Below are positions 16,995 through 25,997 of a stretch of 64,000 nt of DNA, one piece after another. A program made the position numbers and the translations under genes. Location: contig JAOZHY010000002.1 of NCBI GenBank assembly GCA_026014595.1, positions 62,001 to 126,000 of the forward strand. The letters are read 5' to 3'. The first letter of the stretch is position 1. Each line of letters opens with the position of its first letter. Under the pieces are notes generated by a model. It did not search any database and was not told the DNA's origin. It saw only the letters and a program-made list of their open reading frames with translations. The DNA comes from Candidatus Bathyarchaeota archaeon (lineage in GTDB: Archaea > Thermoproteota > Bathyarchaeia > Bathyarchaeales > Bathycorpusculaceae).

Positions 16995-18738
16995 GCGGGT
17001 CAGTCTCAATGTCCACTATCACAGCCTTATCAGCGTGAAGAGCCTTGTCCACAGCGCCTTCCAGCTCACTCGGCTCCGTGACTTTAATTCCAATCCCACC
17101 AGAGTGTTCAGCATAGTCTGCAAAGTCAAAATCGTACAGTTCGGTCTGCCAGCTCTCGTAGCCCTCCACTTTCTGCTCCTGCATTATCATGCCCAACCGC
17201 CTGTTGTTCATGATGAAAACTTTTATGGGCATCCTATACTTTAGCGCGGTGAGGAAATCAGCCATAACCATGGAGAAGCCTCCGTCTCCAGCTATGCACA
17301 CGATTTGCCTCTCAGGATAAGCAAGCGCTGCCGCCATGGCGCCGGGCAAGCCGAAACCCATGGAAGCCAAGTAGCCGCTCATCACCATTTTCTGCGTTTG
17401 CTTCATCTGGAAGTTTCTTCCGAACCACCAGCAGTTCTCGCCAACATCCAGTGAAATCACGGCGTCCGCGGCTATTTTGTTGTTCAAAACCTTAATGATG
17501 TACTGTGGCCTAATCGGCTTTAAAGAAGCGTCTGCCTTGCGCTGAAGCTGCATCTGCCATTCCTGCTTTAGCTGCGAGATTTCCGCTAGATACGTGGGTT
17601 TCGGTTTTTCCTTCACTTTCTCGGTGAGCCTCGGAAGGAGCACGGCGCTATTTCCGAGCAAGCCTACCTCAACAGGATAAGTTTTCGCAATCATCATCGG
17701 GTTAATGTCAATCTGCACCGTTGGCTTTTCAGGAATCTGCGTCAACTCCGAAAACGAAGAGCCCACAACAATGAGCAAATCTGCTTTTCGCACAAGCTCC
17801 GCAGCTGCCGTTGACGCGATGGTGCCGTGACAGCCCACGCACAAAGCATCATCTTCGTCGACCACGCCTTTGGCTCTGAACGTGGTTACTATTGGTGCCG
17901 ATATTTTCGCAGCTAACTTCAGTAGCTTTTCGCCCTGACCCATGGCGCCGAATCCCGCAATTATGACAGGTCGCGTTGCGCGGTCGATGATTGAGGCTGT
18001 TTTTTCAACTAGAGCGTCTTCTTGGCTGAATGCAAGGTTCGGGATTCTTCCTTCAAGCGGAAGGATGCTTTGGTTGCAGGGCAGTTTCTGTACGTCGTTT
18101 GGGATTCCGATGTGTGAGACGCCTCTCTCAAGCAGGGCATGTTTTATGGCAAGGGTGGTGAGCGTTGTGGTTTGGTCTTCAGACATCAGGATTTTGTTGA
18201 AGACGCATATGGGCTCGAAAAATGAGTACTGGTCAATTTCCTGAGTTGACCCAGGACCGATAAGTTGCCTAGCAACCAGTCCTGTTAAAGCCAAGACTGG
18301 CGCATGGTCTAGGCTTGCATCGTACAAGCCCGTTGCTAGGTTCGTGGCGCCTGGTCCTGAAACTCCTAGGCAAGCGGCTACGTGCCCCGTGAGTTTTCCG
18401 TAAGCCGAAGCCATGAACGCCGCTGTCTGCTCATGTCTCACTTGAAGGTACTTGACTTTGCCGTTGCTTTTTCTTATGGCGTCCACGACGCCCAAGGTTG
18501 AGGTGCCGGGGATTCCGAAGACGTATTGGACGCCCCACTCCGCTGCCTGCTCTATCAAAACTTCTGAGACCGTTCGCTCTGCCTTTTTCTCTTCCGCTGC
18601 CTCTGTTAACAAGACAAAGGCGGTTTTCGAAGCGCCACAGACAGGGCACACCCATTCTTTGGGCAGGTCGCTGAACTTGACTTTTTCTTTTGCTTCGTCA
18701 TAAACGTAGTTGCACACGGTGCACCTATATTTTGCCAT
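16975..18738 (-). CDS. Rubredoxin-fused thiamine-diphosphate enzyme (acetolactate synthase / pyruvate oxidase-like)
   Basis: 587 aa. Residues 3-42 are a rubredoxin domain with iron-ligand cysteines C6, C9, C31 and C34 ([12 protein letters not shown], then [13 protein letters not shown]). Residues ~55-587 form a complete TPP enzyme: Pyr domain with the catalytic Glu in [14 protein letters not shown], a central Rossmann/FAD-type domain, and the PP domain with [18 protein letters not shown] ending in MNN, the TPP-Mg motif. No small regulatory subunit lies next to it. It could be an acetolactate synthase, a pyruvate oxidase or an oxidoreductase-coupled 2-oxoacid decarboxylase. The rubredoxin implies an electron-transfer role, which is inference. 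Confidence 0.85.
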   Translation of the reverse strand: MAKYRCTVCNYVYDEAKEKVKFSDLPKEWVCPVCGASKTAFVLLTEAAEEKKAERTVSEVLIEQAAEWGVQYVFGIPGTSTLGVVDAIRKSNGKVKYLQVRHEQTAAFMASAYGKLTGHVAACLGVSGPGATNLATGLYDASLDHAPVLALTGLVARQLIGPGSTQEIDQYSFFEPICVFNKILMSEDQTTTLTTLAIKHALLERGVSHIGIPNDVQKLPCNQSILPLEGRIPNLAFSQEDALVEKTASIIDRATRPVIIAGFGAMGQGEKLLKLAAKISAPIVTTFRAKGVVDEDDALCVGCHGTIASTAAAELVRKADLLIVVGSSFSELTQIPEKPTVQIDINPMMIAKTYPVEVGLLGNSAVLLPRLTEKVKEKPKPTYLAEISQLKQEWQMQLQRKADASLKPIRPQYIIKVLNNKIAADAVISLDVGENCWWFGRNFQMKQTQKMVMSGYLASMGFGLPGAMAAALAYPERQIVCIAGDGGFSMVMADFLTALKYRMPIKVFIMNNRRLGMIMQEQKVEGYESWQTELYDFDFADYAEHSGGIGIKVTEPSELEGAVDKALHADKAVIVDIETDPRRFLHQ

Positions 18739-18847
18739 TCATCAAAACCTCATAAAAACCGTCAATGAACTAGTGGCGGTTTGGGTTTATCAGTTTTTTG
18801 GATGTTGATCCCGTTCTACAGAAAGGTAGATTGAGTCTTTTGAAGCA

Positions 18848-19102
18848 TTATTTGGAATCTTCTATTACTTTTAGAACTTTCGCTGCTGAGCCTATCCACC
18901 TGAGGTAAGCGTTTAATGACGCCCGCAAAGCAACTGTGTCCGCTGCCTCGACCGTGAAAGCGAGACAACTTCCCTGTTTTTCAAAAGTTGTCTTAGAACG
19001 TCTATTCACTGGGGCATTGGCTTCTGGCAATAAAGCATCCAACACAGTGTCGAGTTGTTTCTCTGATGGAAAACGCAAGCGAACAGTTGCCTTCGCCTTC
19101 AT
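18848..19102 (-). CDS. KEOPS complex subunit Pcc1
   Basis: 84 aa. The sequence KAKATVRLRFPSEKQLDTVL and the end ALRASLNAYLRWIGSAAKVL fit Pcc1, the dimerisation subunit of the KEOPS complex that makes the t6A modification of tRNA. It follows rpl37ae in the same orientation, as in many archaeal genomes. About 100 nt separate the two; I see no rpoP-type zinc-finger gene between them, although one often lies there. Confidence 0.85.
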   Translation of the reverse strand: MKAKATVRLRFPSEKQLDTVLDALLPEANAPVNRRSKTTFEKQGSCLAFTVEAADTVALRASLNAYLRWIGSAAKVLKVIEDSK

Positions 19103-19201
19103 AAAGGTTCATCTTCTGACTATACTTGGAAAACAAGCGCTTTATAAATACGTTTAAGTCGTCAACTGAATCCAGAAAAGTGGAAGGAAGAGAACAAGGG
19201 T

Positions 19202-19504
19202 TTATTCGCTTTCTTCTTCTGCCTCAGCGGGGGATGTCTCTTCTATGCGTTCGCCTTTGGCGGCGCGTTTCGCCACGACTCCGAGCTTTGTGACTGGTGT
19301 GTAAGCTCCGCCTGCAAACGTGTAGCCGCATTTTCGGCATTTCCAGACGCCCACGCTTTCGCGTTTAACCCTTACGAAGCCGCATTGTGGGCATTTGTGA
19401 GGTTTCTTCAGTTCCGTGATGACTTTTATGTAGCGTTTTCTCACAGTTGCGCCGTAACGGGTTCCTAAACCACGTGTTGGACCTACTTTTTTTGTTTTCG
19501 GCAA
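19202..19504 (-). CDS. rpl37ae: Large ribosomal subunit protein eL43 (L37Ae)
   Basis: 100 aa. The basic N-terminus TKKVGPTRGLGTRYGATVRK and the zinc ribbon HKCPQCGFV...VWKCRKCGYTFAGGAYTP are the L37Ae signature. The C-terminal ~20 residues are a Glu-rich tail (EETSPAEAEEESE) that is longer than in most archaeal homologues. Five nucleotides separate it from rrp42. Confidence 0.95.
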   Translation of the reverse strand: MPKTKKVGPTRGLGTRYGATVRKRYIKVITELKKPHKCPQCGFVRVKRESVGVWKCRKCGYTFAGGAYTPVTKLGVVAKRAAKGERIEETSPAEAEEESE

Positions 19505-19509
19505 ATTTT

Positions 19510-20301
19510 TTACCAGCCTAGTTTTTTCCGTAGTTCAGCGGCTTTTTCTATGGCAATGTTTTTTGCTTCTAAAATCTGTTGCGGTGTGAAGTATCCTGAA
19601 CCGCCCTTCTGTATGGCGCAGATGTTGCCTTCTTCGTTAATCGCCATGGAAATTCTTGAGTCCATCACCTGCTCTTCTTCCAACCATGGGTCCACAATCA
19701 GGTTGCCGTTTATTTTTCCGAGAGTTACCGTTATTGGGCGGCTTTTCAGGGGTAACGTTGTGTATCCTGTCTTTATCTTGACTTCCCCGTCTTCGACTTC
19801 GTAGTTAGGCATTTTCGTGTTAAGCAACGCGGCAACTGCGGCTAAAGCGGAAGCGTCAATCAAGTTTCCGTCGTGGTTAAGCACATAAACGTCGACGAAG
19901 ACAACGAAAACGTTTTTCCCTGGTTCAATGCACAGCTTTTCGGTGGCGATGGCTTTCGACTCTCTGATGCCTCTGTCAACTATTCTGGCAAGCTCTATGG
20001 AGTTTTCGTCTGGCGGACCTGGCTCAAAACTGGGTGATGCCAAAGGCACGAGCTCGGCGTTTACGGTTAGCACTCCTTCGTTAGGTGTGTCGGGAAACGG
20101 TTCGCCTGTTTCAATTTTGGTTCCAACAAGCACCTCGGTTTTTCCCAGCAGCACTCTGGCGGAGCCTTCAGCTTTTTCTATGAGGCCTTGCTCAATCTTG
20201 ATTTCTCGGTAGTCGCCTATGCCTCTTCCGTCAAGACGTTTTCCTTTCGCAATCAACTGCTCTATTTGCTTCAGCTTAACACGTGTAACTAGCGATGACA
20301 T
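19510..20301 (-). CDS. rrp42: Exosome complex component Rrp42
   Basis: RNase PH-fold subunit (263 aa), the non-catalytic half of the archaeal exosome hexameric ring. GKRLDGRGIGDYREIKIE opens the RNase PH domain, and RIVDRGIRESKAIATEKLCI and LNHDGNLIDASALAAVAALL follow the family. It shares a single base with the stop of rrp41 (20301), consistent with strict co-expression of the two ring subunits. Confidence 0.95.
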   Translation of the reverse strand: MSSLVTRVKLKQIEQLIAKGKRLDGRGIGDYREIKIEQGLIEKAEGSARVLLGKTEVLVGTKIETGEPFPDTPNEGVLTVNAELVPLASPSFEPGPPDENSIELARIVDRGIRESKAIATEKLCIEPGKNVFVVFVDVYVLNHDGNLIDASALAAVAALLNTKMPNYEVEDGEVKIKTGYTTLPLKSRPITVTLGKINGNLIVDPWLEEEQVMDSRISMAINEEGNICAIQKGGSGYFTPQQILEAKNIAIEKAAELRKKLGW

Positions 20302-21041
20302 TACTCTTCTTCAACCTCCTCTTTAATAGCCATATACTTGTTTTTCAACGCCTCTTTTTGCATGGCGTAAATCTTCTTGCAGCCTTCCATTGCCATGTTT
20401 ACCGCTTGCTCAAACTCTTCGGGTGTGAGAATTCCATCCATCTGCAGCAGTGTCACCGCGTTCAAGTTAGGCATCAAAGCCAAGGGAACATCAGCTACTC
20501 CGAGCTTGTCCTCTAAATCGAACAGGTCCACAACCACTGTGTCATCAACTTTTCCTGCCGCGCATGCAGCCACTAAGTCGCGCATCGGAATGCCAGCATC
20601 GGCTATTGCTAAGGAAGCAGCGGTGATGCTTGCACATCTTGTTCCGCCGTCCGCTTGCAGGACCTCGATGAAAAGGTCTATGCCTGTTCTTGGGTACAGT
20701 TCCACAAACAGAGATGGTTCCAATGATTCCCTTATTACTTTTGAGAGTTCTACCTCTCTTCGTGAGGGTGCTGGTGACTTGCGCTCCTGCACCGAGAAAG
20801 GTGCCATGTGATAGCGGCATCGTATCACCATGCGGTCTGGAAGTGACAAGTGTTTGGGGTGCATTTCTCTTGGACCGAACACTGCGGCTAGAATCTTGTT
20901 TTTTCCATGTTCGATGTAGGCTGAGCCGTCAGCGTTTGCCAAGACGCCTACTTCCAGTTTTAAGGGTCTTAATTCATCTGCTTTTCTACCGTCTAGCCGG
21001 CAGCCTTTTTTATCGATTAGTTTTTCAGGTTTTTCATTCAT
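20301..21041 (-). CDS. rrp41: Exosome complex exonuclease Rrp41
   Basis: Catalytic phosphorolytic RNase PH subunit of the exosome (246 aa). [20 protein letters not shown], the phosphate/RNA-binding [15 protein letters not shown] segment, the [20 protein letters not shown] block and the catalytic aspartate region [18 protein letters not shown] are present. The start is an ATG two nucleotides after the rrp4 stop. Confidence 0.96.
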   Translation of the reverse strand: MNEKPEKLIDKKGCRLDGRKADELRPLKLEVGVLANADGSAYIEHGKNKILAAVFGPREMHPKHLSLPDRMVIRCRYHMAPFSVQERKSPAPSRREVELSKVIRESLEPSLFVELYPRTGIDLFIEVLQADGGTRCASITAASLAIADAGIPMRDLVAACAAGKVDDTVVVDLFDLEDKLGVADVPLALMPNLNAVTLLQMDGILTPEEFEQAVNMAMEGCKKIYAMQKEALKNKYMAIKEEVEEE

Positions 21042-21042
21042 T

Positions 21043-21744
21043 CTATTTTTCCTCCAGTTTTGCTTTTTCTTCTTTTAACAGTTGTGTAATACGGTCTGTG
21101 AGACCGCTTGTGTGGGATTCTTCTTCGATTTTTTTGATAGCCATCATGGCGAGTTCTTCATATTCTGGGCTTTTTCCAGTTATCAGGATGACTCCGTTGA
21201 GTCCAAGGATTATTTGGCAGCCTGTTTCCTGTTTTATCATGGAAATCATGGAGCCTTTCCTGCCGATGACGCGGGGAATTTTTGTGGGTGTTACCTGCAT
21301 TATTTGTCCACGGGTTATTTTTCCCAGACCAGGTTCGCCAACGGTGAGTTGTGGGTCGTGTGCTCTGTCGTACGAAGCTATTTTGGCAACAATTAGGTCT
21401 CCTGCGTTGAGGACCTGTGATAACTCGTCGTTTTGCGGTTTGAACGGTCTGCTTAGAACGTCTGAGGCTCTTAGAAGAGCCGTGTAGGGTGCTTTGATGT
21501 CTACTGTCCAGCCGTTGAATCCGACTTCCTTAACGGTGCCTATTACTATGTCGCCTACCTTTGGAACGTAGAACGCTCTCAAGGCGACAACGTTGACTCT
21601 TTTGTTGTCAAGGTCTGCCAGCCCGATTCGTGAGGCATAGATCTTTTTTTCTTCCATGTAGGTGTTCTCGCCGGCTAAGTAGTCGCCTTCGGCGAGCAGT
21701 TCTCCAGGCGTTACAACCTGTTTTTTCTCAAAAAATGTTGGCAT
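21043..21744 (-). CDS. rrp4: Exosome RNA-binding cap protein Rrp4
   Basis: 233 aa. The N-terminal domain has [20 protein letters not shown], the central S1 domain includes [20 protein letters not shown], and a C-terminal KH domain contains [20 protein letters not shown], the GxxG loop. Together these form the Rrp4 cap that feeds RNA into the Rrp41-Rrp42 ring. Confidence 0.95.
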   Translation of the reverse strand: MPTFFEKKQVVTPGELLAEGDYLAGENTYMEEKKIYASRIGLADLDNKRVNVVALRAFYVPKVGDIVIGTVKEVGFNGWTVDIKAPYTALLRASDVLSRPFKPQNDELSQVLNAGDLIVAKIASYDRAHDPQLTVGEPGLGKITRGQIMQVTPTKIPRVIGRKGSMISMIKQETGCQIILGLNGVILITGKSPEYEELAMMAIKKIEEESHTSGLTDRITQLLKEEKAKLEEK

Positions 21745-21768
21745 AACTCATTTAACCTCCATTAGTTT

Positions 21769-22458
21769 TTATGTGACTACTTTAGCTTCTCCACTTCCTT
21801 TAGTTACGTCTCCAAGTTTGTTAAGAAACGAAGCGTATGAGCCGGCGGGCATTTCTATAACGCCGTACCATGAGCCGTCTGCACGCCATTCCTCTTTTTT
21901 TATGGTGCCGAAGCTCTTCATTGCGCCGTAAGCTCTTGCTGAGTATTCTGCAGGTATGCGGACGCCCACGGATATCTGTTCGATTTTTAAAGGCAGGACG
22001 GGGCGCAGAAGTTTCACGATTTCTTTGGCTTGTTCTTCCACGGGCTTGTAGGGATCGATCGAGTATCGGATTTGCTCCATGGCGTTTTCTATGCGCATGG
22101 GCGGATGCGGCAGGTTAGTTTTCGGGTCAACTGCTTGCCGTGAGATGAAGTCGATTATTTGTTTTCGTTTGTCCTCAATCATCTTGTGTCTTTGCTCTGT
22201 GGTGAGTTGAAGCGTGCCTTTTTTGAGGATTATGTCCGCGATTTTCAGTGGGTCGGTGGTTCCGAAAGCCTTGCGCATCTGTTCTTCTGAAACCTTCGTG
22301 CCCTTGTTGGCGTCTGAGAATATGAAGTCAGCTACCAGAACTTCTGATATTCCAGCGATTTTTCCAGTGCGGTAGTCTAACGCTTTCTGGGGTTTAACCA
22401 GAATTTCAAAATGTTCGTTTTCTTTTGTCAAGCGTGCAACGGTGTACTTCTCACTCAT
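21769..22458 (-). CDS. Ribosome maturation protein SBDS homologue
   Basis: 229 aa. The N-terminal FYSH domain (YTVARLTKENEHFEILVKPQ, then DYRTGKIAGISEVLVADFIF) and central helical domain (QRHKMIEDKRKQIIDFISRQ, VDPKTNLPHPPMRIENAMEQ) are typical of SBDS, which removes the anti-association factor aIF6 from new large subunits. The genomic position between the proteasome alpha gene and the exosome genes is the conserved archaeal arrangement. Confidence 0.95.
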   Translation of the reverse strand: MSEKYTVARLTKENEHFEILVKPQKALDYRTGKIAGISEVLVADFIFSDANKGTKVSEEQMRKAFGTTDPLKIADIILKKGTLQLTTEQRHKMIEDKRKQIIDFISRQAVDPKTNLPHPPMRIENAMEQIRYSIDPYKPVEEQAKEIVKLLRPVLPLKIEQISVGVRIPAEYSARAYGAMKSFGTIKKEEWRADGSWYGVIEMPAGSYASFLNKLGDVTKGSGEAKVVT

Positions 22459-22465
22459 CCAGTTT

Positions 22466-23194
22466 TCACTTGCTCGAACCCAGCTCTTTGATATAGCCTT
22501 CTATCGTTTCGTCGGTCAACATTTCCAGTTTCTTCGTTGCTGTGGGGATTACGGCTACTTTGATTCTGGGCGGCAGTTGCCTGGCTTCCAAAGCTCTGAC
22601 GAGGCATTTCACTGCAAGATTCTTGCAGTCTTCTAAGCTTAAATCTTCACGGTATTCGTCCTTAAGTATCGCGAGGACTGTTTCTCTTCCAGCGCCTAAA
22701 GCCGTGGCTTTGTAGCCTCTATAGGTTCCGCTTGGGTGTGTTCCGAAGACATGTGTGCCTGTTTTGTCTACTCCGCCGAAGATTAGGCTCACTCCGAAGG
22801 GTCTTACGCCTGCATGCTGCGTGTACATCTGCTGTATGTCGCATATTCGTTTGGTTACGACTTCTACGTCGATGGGTTCGTCGTAGGTTAGCTTGTTGCT
22901 TTGCGCGTAGATGCGCGCTTGATCGATAAGGATTCTGGCGTCGGAGCTTAAACCCACTATTGCGGCGCCTACATGCTCGTCAACCCTGAAGATTTTCCAT
23001 GAATACCCTGCTTCTTCAAGGGCTTCAACGTTTTCTTCTGAGGCTAGAACTACTCCTTCTGCGCATTGGATCCCTAGAATTGTTGCGCCTCGGTTCACTA
23101 ATTCCATGGCGTATTCAACTTGGAAAAGCCGCCCGTCTGGAGAGAAAACCGTTATGGCGCGGTCATATGCTCCTGGTGCTGCGAACACGGACAT
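22466..23194 (-). CDS. psmA: Proteasome alpha subunit
   Basis: 242 aa. The N-terminal YDRAITVFSPDGRLFQVEYA is the alpha-subunit gate/signature region. GLSSDARILIDQARIYAQSN and the RPFGVSLIFGGVD strand follow the alpha-type fold, with no propeptide threonine. It forms the outer rings of the 20S core. First gene of the psmA-SBDS-rrp4-rrp41-rrp42-rpl37ae-pcc1 run. Minus-strand TATA candidates are GTTTAAATAGG (about 23263-23273) and GTTATATGAA (about 23235-23245). Confidence 0.97.
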   Translation of the reverse strand: MSVFAAPGAYDRAITVFSPDGRLFQVEYAMELVNRGATILGIQCAEGVVLASEENVEALEEAGYSWKIFRVDEHVGAAIVGLSSDARILIDQARIYAQSNKLTYDEPIDVEVVTKRICDIQQMYTQHAGVRPFGVSLIFGGVDKTGTHVFGTHPSGTYRGYKATALGAGRETVLAILKDEYREDLSLEDCKNLAVKCLVRALEARQLPPRIKVAVIPTATKKLEMLTDETIEGYIKELGSSK

Positions 23195-23372
23195 AATGTT
23201 AACCTCTTAATTACGCTATACACTTTGCACAGTTTCATATAACAACTTAACTAAAAACCTTTCCTATTTAAACTGTAGTTTGATGCAGCGTCACAGTTGG
23301 CGTTTGTCGAGGATTCTATCATTTGCTATTCGAGTTTGTATATGCCCACGTGTTCACTTTGATTGGAAAATG

Positions 23373-23382
23373 CTTAATTAAG
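23373..23382 (+). promoter_or_regulatory. TATA box for prefoldin-beta operon
   Basis: CTTAATTAAG is centred about 42 nt upstream of the prefoldin ATG at 23420, predicting a start of transcription near 23403. The 225-nt gap between psmA and this gene holds the two divergent promoters; I see no RNA gene in it. Confidence 0.45.
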
Positions 23383-23419
23383 GGCTGTGCTTATTGCTGT
23401 GCAGACGGAAGGATGAAAG

Positions 23420-23791
23420 ATGAGTGACGAAATCTCAAAGTTACCTCCTCAAGTTCAAGAAAGACTGTTAAGACTTCAGCAGCTTCAGCAGACTCTGCAG
23501 TCGATTTTGGCGCAGAAACAGCAGGTGGAGATGGAACAAACCGAAGTAGAGCAGACGATAAGCGAGTTGCAGAAGACCCCTGACGACGCAGTAATTTACA
23601 AGGCGGTCGGTTCGCTTCTGGTGAAAGGTGATAAAGCGAAGATAACCGAGGAACTGGTGGAACGGAAAGAGCTGCTTAACACGCGAAGCACAGTTCTCGC
23701 CAAGCAGGAAGAACGGATACGCAGCCAAGTGAAAGAGGCACAGACAAAACTGCAACAAGACCTCAGCCCAGTTTCGCCGCCTTCTGCGTAG
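23420..23791 (+). CDS. pfdB: Prefoldin beta subunit
   Basis: 123 aa. Two long coiled-coil helices (LPPQVQERLLRLQQLQQTLQ at the start and VLAKQEERIRSQVKEAQTKL at the end) flank a short beta hairpin region around AVIYKAVGSLLVKGDKAKI, the beta-prefoldin layout. It is a subunit of the hexameric holdase that passes nascent proteins to the thermosome. Confidence 0.94.
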   Translation: MSDEISKLPPQVQERLLRLQQLQQTLQSILAQKQQVEMEQTEVEQTISELQKTPDDAVIYKAVGSLLVKGDKAKITEELVERKELLNTRSTVLAKQEERIRSQVKEAQTKLQQDLSPVSPPSA

Positions 23792-23792
23792 C

Positions 23793-24098
23793 TTGACAAG
23801 GGTGAAACTCGTGGATGAGCTTGAGATTCCCGAGTTGACCACCGAGCAGATTGAAACGTTATGCACGACCGCGGAGAACGCGGCTAGAAAACACATTCTC
23901 GCAAAAGTTTCCTCTAAAATGGTGGAGAGGCTGGACATAAGCGTGGAAGCTGAAGGAGCAAAACCCTTAAACTTAACGGTTGAAGTAGAGTTGGCGCTCT
24001 CACCGCAGGCAAAGAACGTTGATGCTGACGCATTAGTGAGCGAAGCGGTTAAGGAAGCGGTAAACGCCAGTGAAAAATACCTGAGAAAATTAAAATGA
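23793..24098 (+). CDS. DUF3194-type conserved archaeal protein
   Basis: About 101 aa, or a little shorter if GTG at 23802 is the start; the first possible start is a TTG 2 nt after the prefoldin stop. Acidic, with a helical N-terminal half (TEQIETLCTTAENAARKHIL) and a predicted beta strand region (KPLNLTVEVELALSPQAKNV). Position between prefoldin-beta and a DHH phosphoesterase is conserved in many archaea and supports the DUF3194 assignment. Molecular role unknown. Confidence 0.75.
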   Translation: MTRVKLVDELEIPELTTEQIETLCTTAENAARKHILAKVSSKMVERLDISVEAEGAKPLNLTVEVELALSPQAKNVDADALVSEAVKEAVNASEKYLRKLK

Positions 24099-25087
24099 CA
24101 GCCACCGAAATAATCAAAATTCTAGACGAAATTAACGCGAGCCGCGTGCTTCTGCTATGCCACCACAACTCAGACCCAGACGCCGTTTGTTCAGCCTACG
24201 CTTTTCAGAGTTTGATAAAAAAATTCAAGCCAAACATGTCTGTTGAGATTGGAACGGGTAATGGAATAAGTAGACTTTCAAAGCACGTGTTGAAGTCCAT
24301 TCCGATAGTTGTGAATGAAAACCCCAACGTTGAAGAAACCGACGTCATAGTTCTGCTTGACACTAACACGCTTCAGCAGCTGGGTGGTTTGGCTGAAAGA
24401 ATTACGAAAACTGCGGCGCCCATAATAGTGATTGACCACCACGCTGCTCATCCTGAAACTGAACAGGTAGCCAAGCTTATCATAACACAGGAGGAAACTG
24501 CTTCAACATGCGAAATAATCTACAGCTTTTACAAGGAACTCGGCGCTAAGCCAGACTTGAACGCGGCTAAGGCGTTGTTTTTAGGCATAGCTTTCGACAC
24601 GCGCCACTTTGTCCTAGCTAACACTTCGACGTTCCAGACAATTGCGGAACTCGGCGGATTAGGCGTGAACGCTCAAGAAACCTTGGCTACACTTTCCTTG
24701 CCCATGGACTTTTCTGAACGCGTGGCGAGAATGAAAGCGTGCCGAAGAGCGAAGCTGCTGAGGATTGGAAACTGGATAATCGCGTTATCACACGTCAGCG
24801 CCTACCAAGCTTCGGCGGCGCGAGCGCTGGTGGACTTGGGTGCACACATGGCAGCGGTGGCTGGGCAAAAAAACGATAACATCGAGATAAGCATGCGCTG
24901 TACTCGCGAGTTCAGCTTGGAAACAGGTATCCATCTGGGGAGAGACATCGCCAAACCTTTAGGCGAGTACCTTCATGGAATGGGAGGCGGACACGCCACA
25001 GCCGCAGGAGTCAACGGCGTTGGCGATGTGGAGTCGGGGCTCAAACGCTGCTTCCGACTGCTTAAAGAAAAGATGGCTAACCAATAA
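24095..25087 (+). CDS. DHH/DHHA1 family phosphoesterase
   Basis: 330 aa. Motif I is in CHHNSDPDAVCSAYAFQSL, the DTN motif is VLLDTNTLQQLGG and the DHH motif is VIDHHAAHPETEQ (near residue 113). The C-terminal DHHA1 substrate domain ends GMGGGHATAAGVNG. Such proteins hydrolyse short oligonucleotides or nanoRNA, or act as RecJ-like nucleases. The exact substrate cannot be told. The ATG overlaps the previous stop as ATGA. Confidence 0.9.
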   Translation: MTATEIIKILDEINASRVLLLCHHNSDPDAVCSAYAFQSLIKKFKPNMSVEIGTGNGISRLSKHVLKSIPIVVNENPNVEETDVIVLLDTNTLQQLGGLAERITKTAAPIIVIDHHAAHPETEQVAKLIITQEETASTCEIIYSFYKELGAKPDLNAAKALFLGIAFDTRHFVLANTSTFQTIAELGGLGVNAQETLATLSLPMDFSERVARMKACRRAKLLRIGNWIIALSHVSAYQASAARALVDLGAHMAAVAGQKNDNIEISMRCTREFSLETGIHLGRDIAKPLGEYLHGMGGGHATAAGVNGVGDVESGLKRCFRLLKEKMANQ

Positions 25088-25145
25088 TGGGTAGTTACTC
25101 TTAAATGGGAATTTAGCGCGTTAACACAGGGCAGGCACAATAAAC

Positions 25146-25997
25146 ATGGCTGTAATAGAAACAAAAAACGTCTCATACACCTATCCAGGCGCAACCAAAC
25201 CGTCCATTAGCGATGTTACAATAAAAGTGGAAAAGGGCGAGTTTGTCCTGATAACAGGTCCCAGCGGATGCGGAAAAACAACTTTGTGCCGATGCTTCAA
25301 CGGGCTAATTCCGCACTTCTACCAAGGCGAACTCAAAGGCGAAGTCATCGTCGCCGGCATGGACGTGACGCAGCACCAAACACATGAAATGGCAAAGCAC
25401 GTGGGCTTAGTGTTTCAAAACCCCGAAAACCAGCTCTTCGCCCTGTCCGTTGAAAAAGACGTGGCGTTCGGACTGGAAAACCTTGGCTACCCCAGAGAAG
25501 AGATGCGGAAACGCGTGGATTGGGCGCTGAACCTCACGGGCATTTACGACCTGCGTGAAAGGTCACCGCACGAAGTTTCAGGGGGTCAGCAGCAAAGGGT
25601 TGCAATAGCGGCTGTCCTTGCCATGCAGCCTGAGATTATAGTTTTAGATGAGCCAACATCCTTTCTTGACCCGTTGAGCGCAGAGAAAATATTCGACGTC
25701 ATCTATGAGCTTAACCAGAAGATTGGGATAACCGTCGTGCTTGTAGAGCACAGGCTGGATTTAACCGCGAAATACGCTAACCACATAATAATCATGGATG
25801 AAGGAAAAGTCTGCTTCGACGGTTCTCCACGGGAAATTTTAAGCGCTGAAGAAACACGCTTGATAGGAGTCGGTATTCCGAAAGCAACATTCCTCTATAA
25901 GCTGCTTAAAAAAGAAGGGATTAACCTCAGCAATGTCACGCCACTCTCCTCGGAAGAGCTGTCAAAACTGCTGCGAGGTGTTCTGGAAGCCAAATGA
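25146..25997 (+). CDS. ecfA1: Energy-coupling factor transporter ATPase 1
   Basis: ABC ATPase of 283 aa. Walker A GPSGCGKTTLCR (about residues 38-49), Q-loop VFQNPENQLFA, signature SGGQQQRVAIA, Walker B IIVLDEPTSFLDP and H-loop VVLVEHRLDL. The QNPENQ motif and pairing with a second ATPase plus a T component identify an ECF module for vitamin or metal uptake. Overlaps the next gene as ATGA. Confidence 0.93.
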   Translation: MAVIETKNVSYTYPGATKPSISDVTIKVEKGEFVLITGPSGCGKTTLCRCFNGLIPHFYQGELKGEVIVAGMDVTQHQTHEMAKHVGLVFQNPENQLFALSVEKDVAFGLENLGYPREEMRKRVDWALNLTGIYDLRERSPHEVSGGQQQRVAIAAVLAMQPEIIVLDEPTSFLDPLSAEKIFDVIYELNQKIGITVVLVEHRLDLTAKYANHIIIMDEGKVCFDGSPREILSAEETRLIGVGIPKATFLYKLLKKEGINLSNVTPLSSEELSKLLRGVLEAK

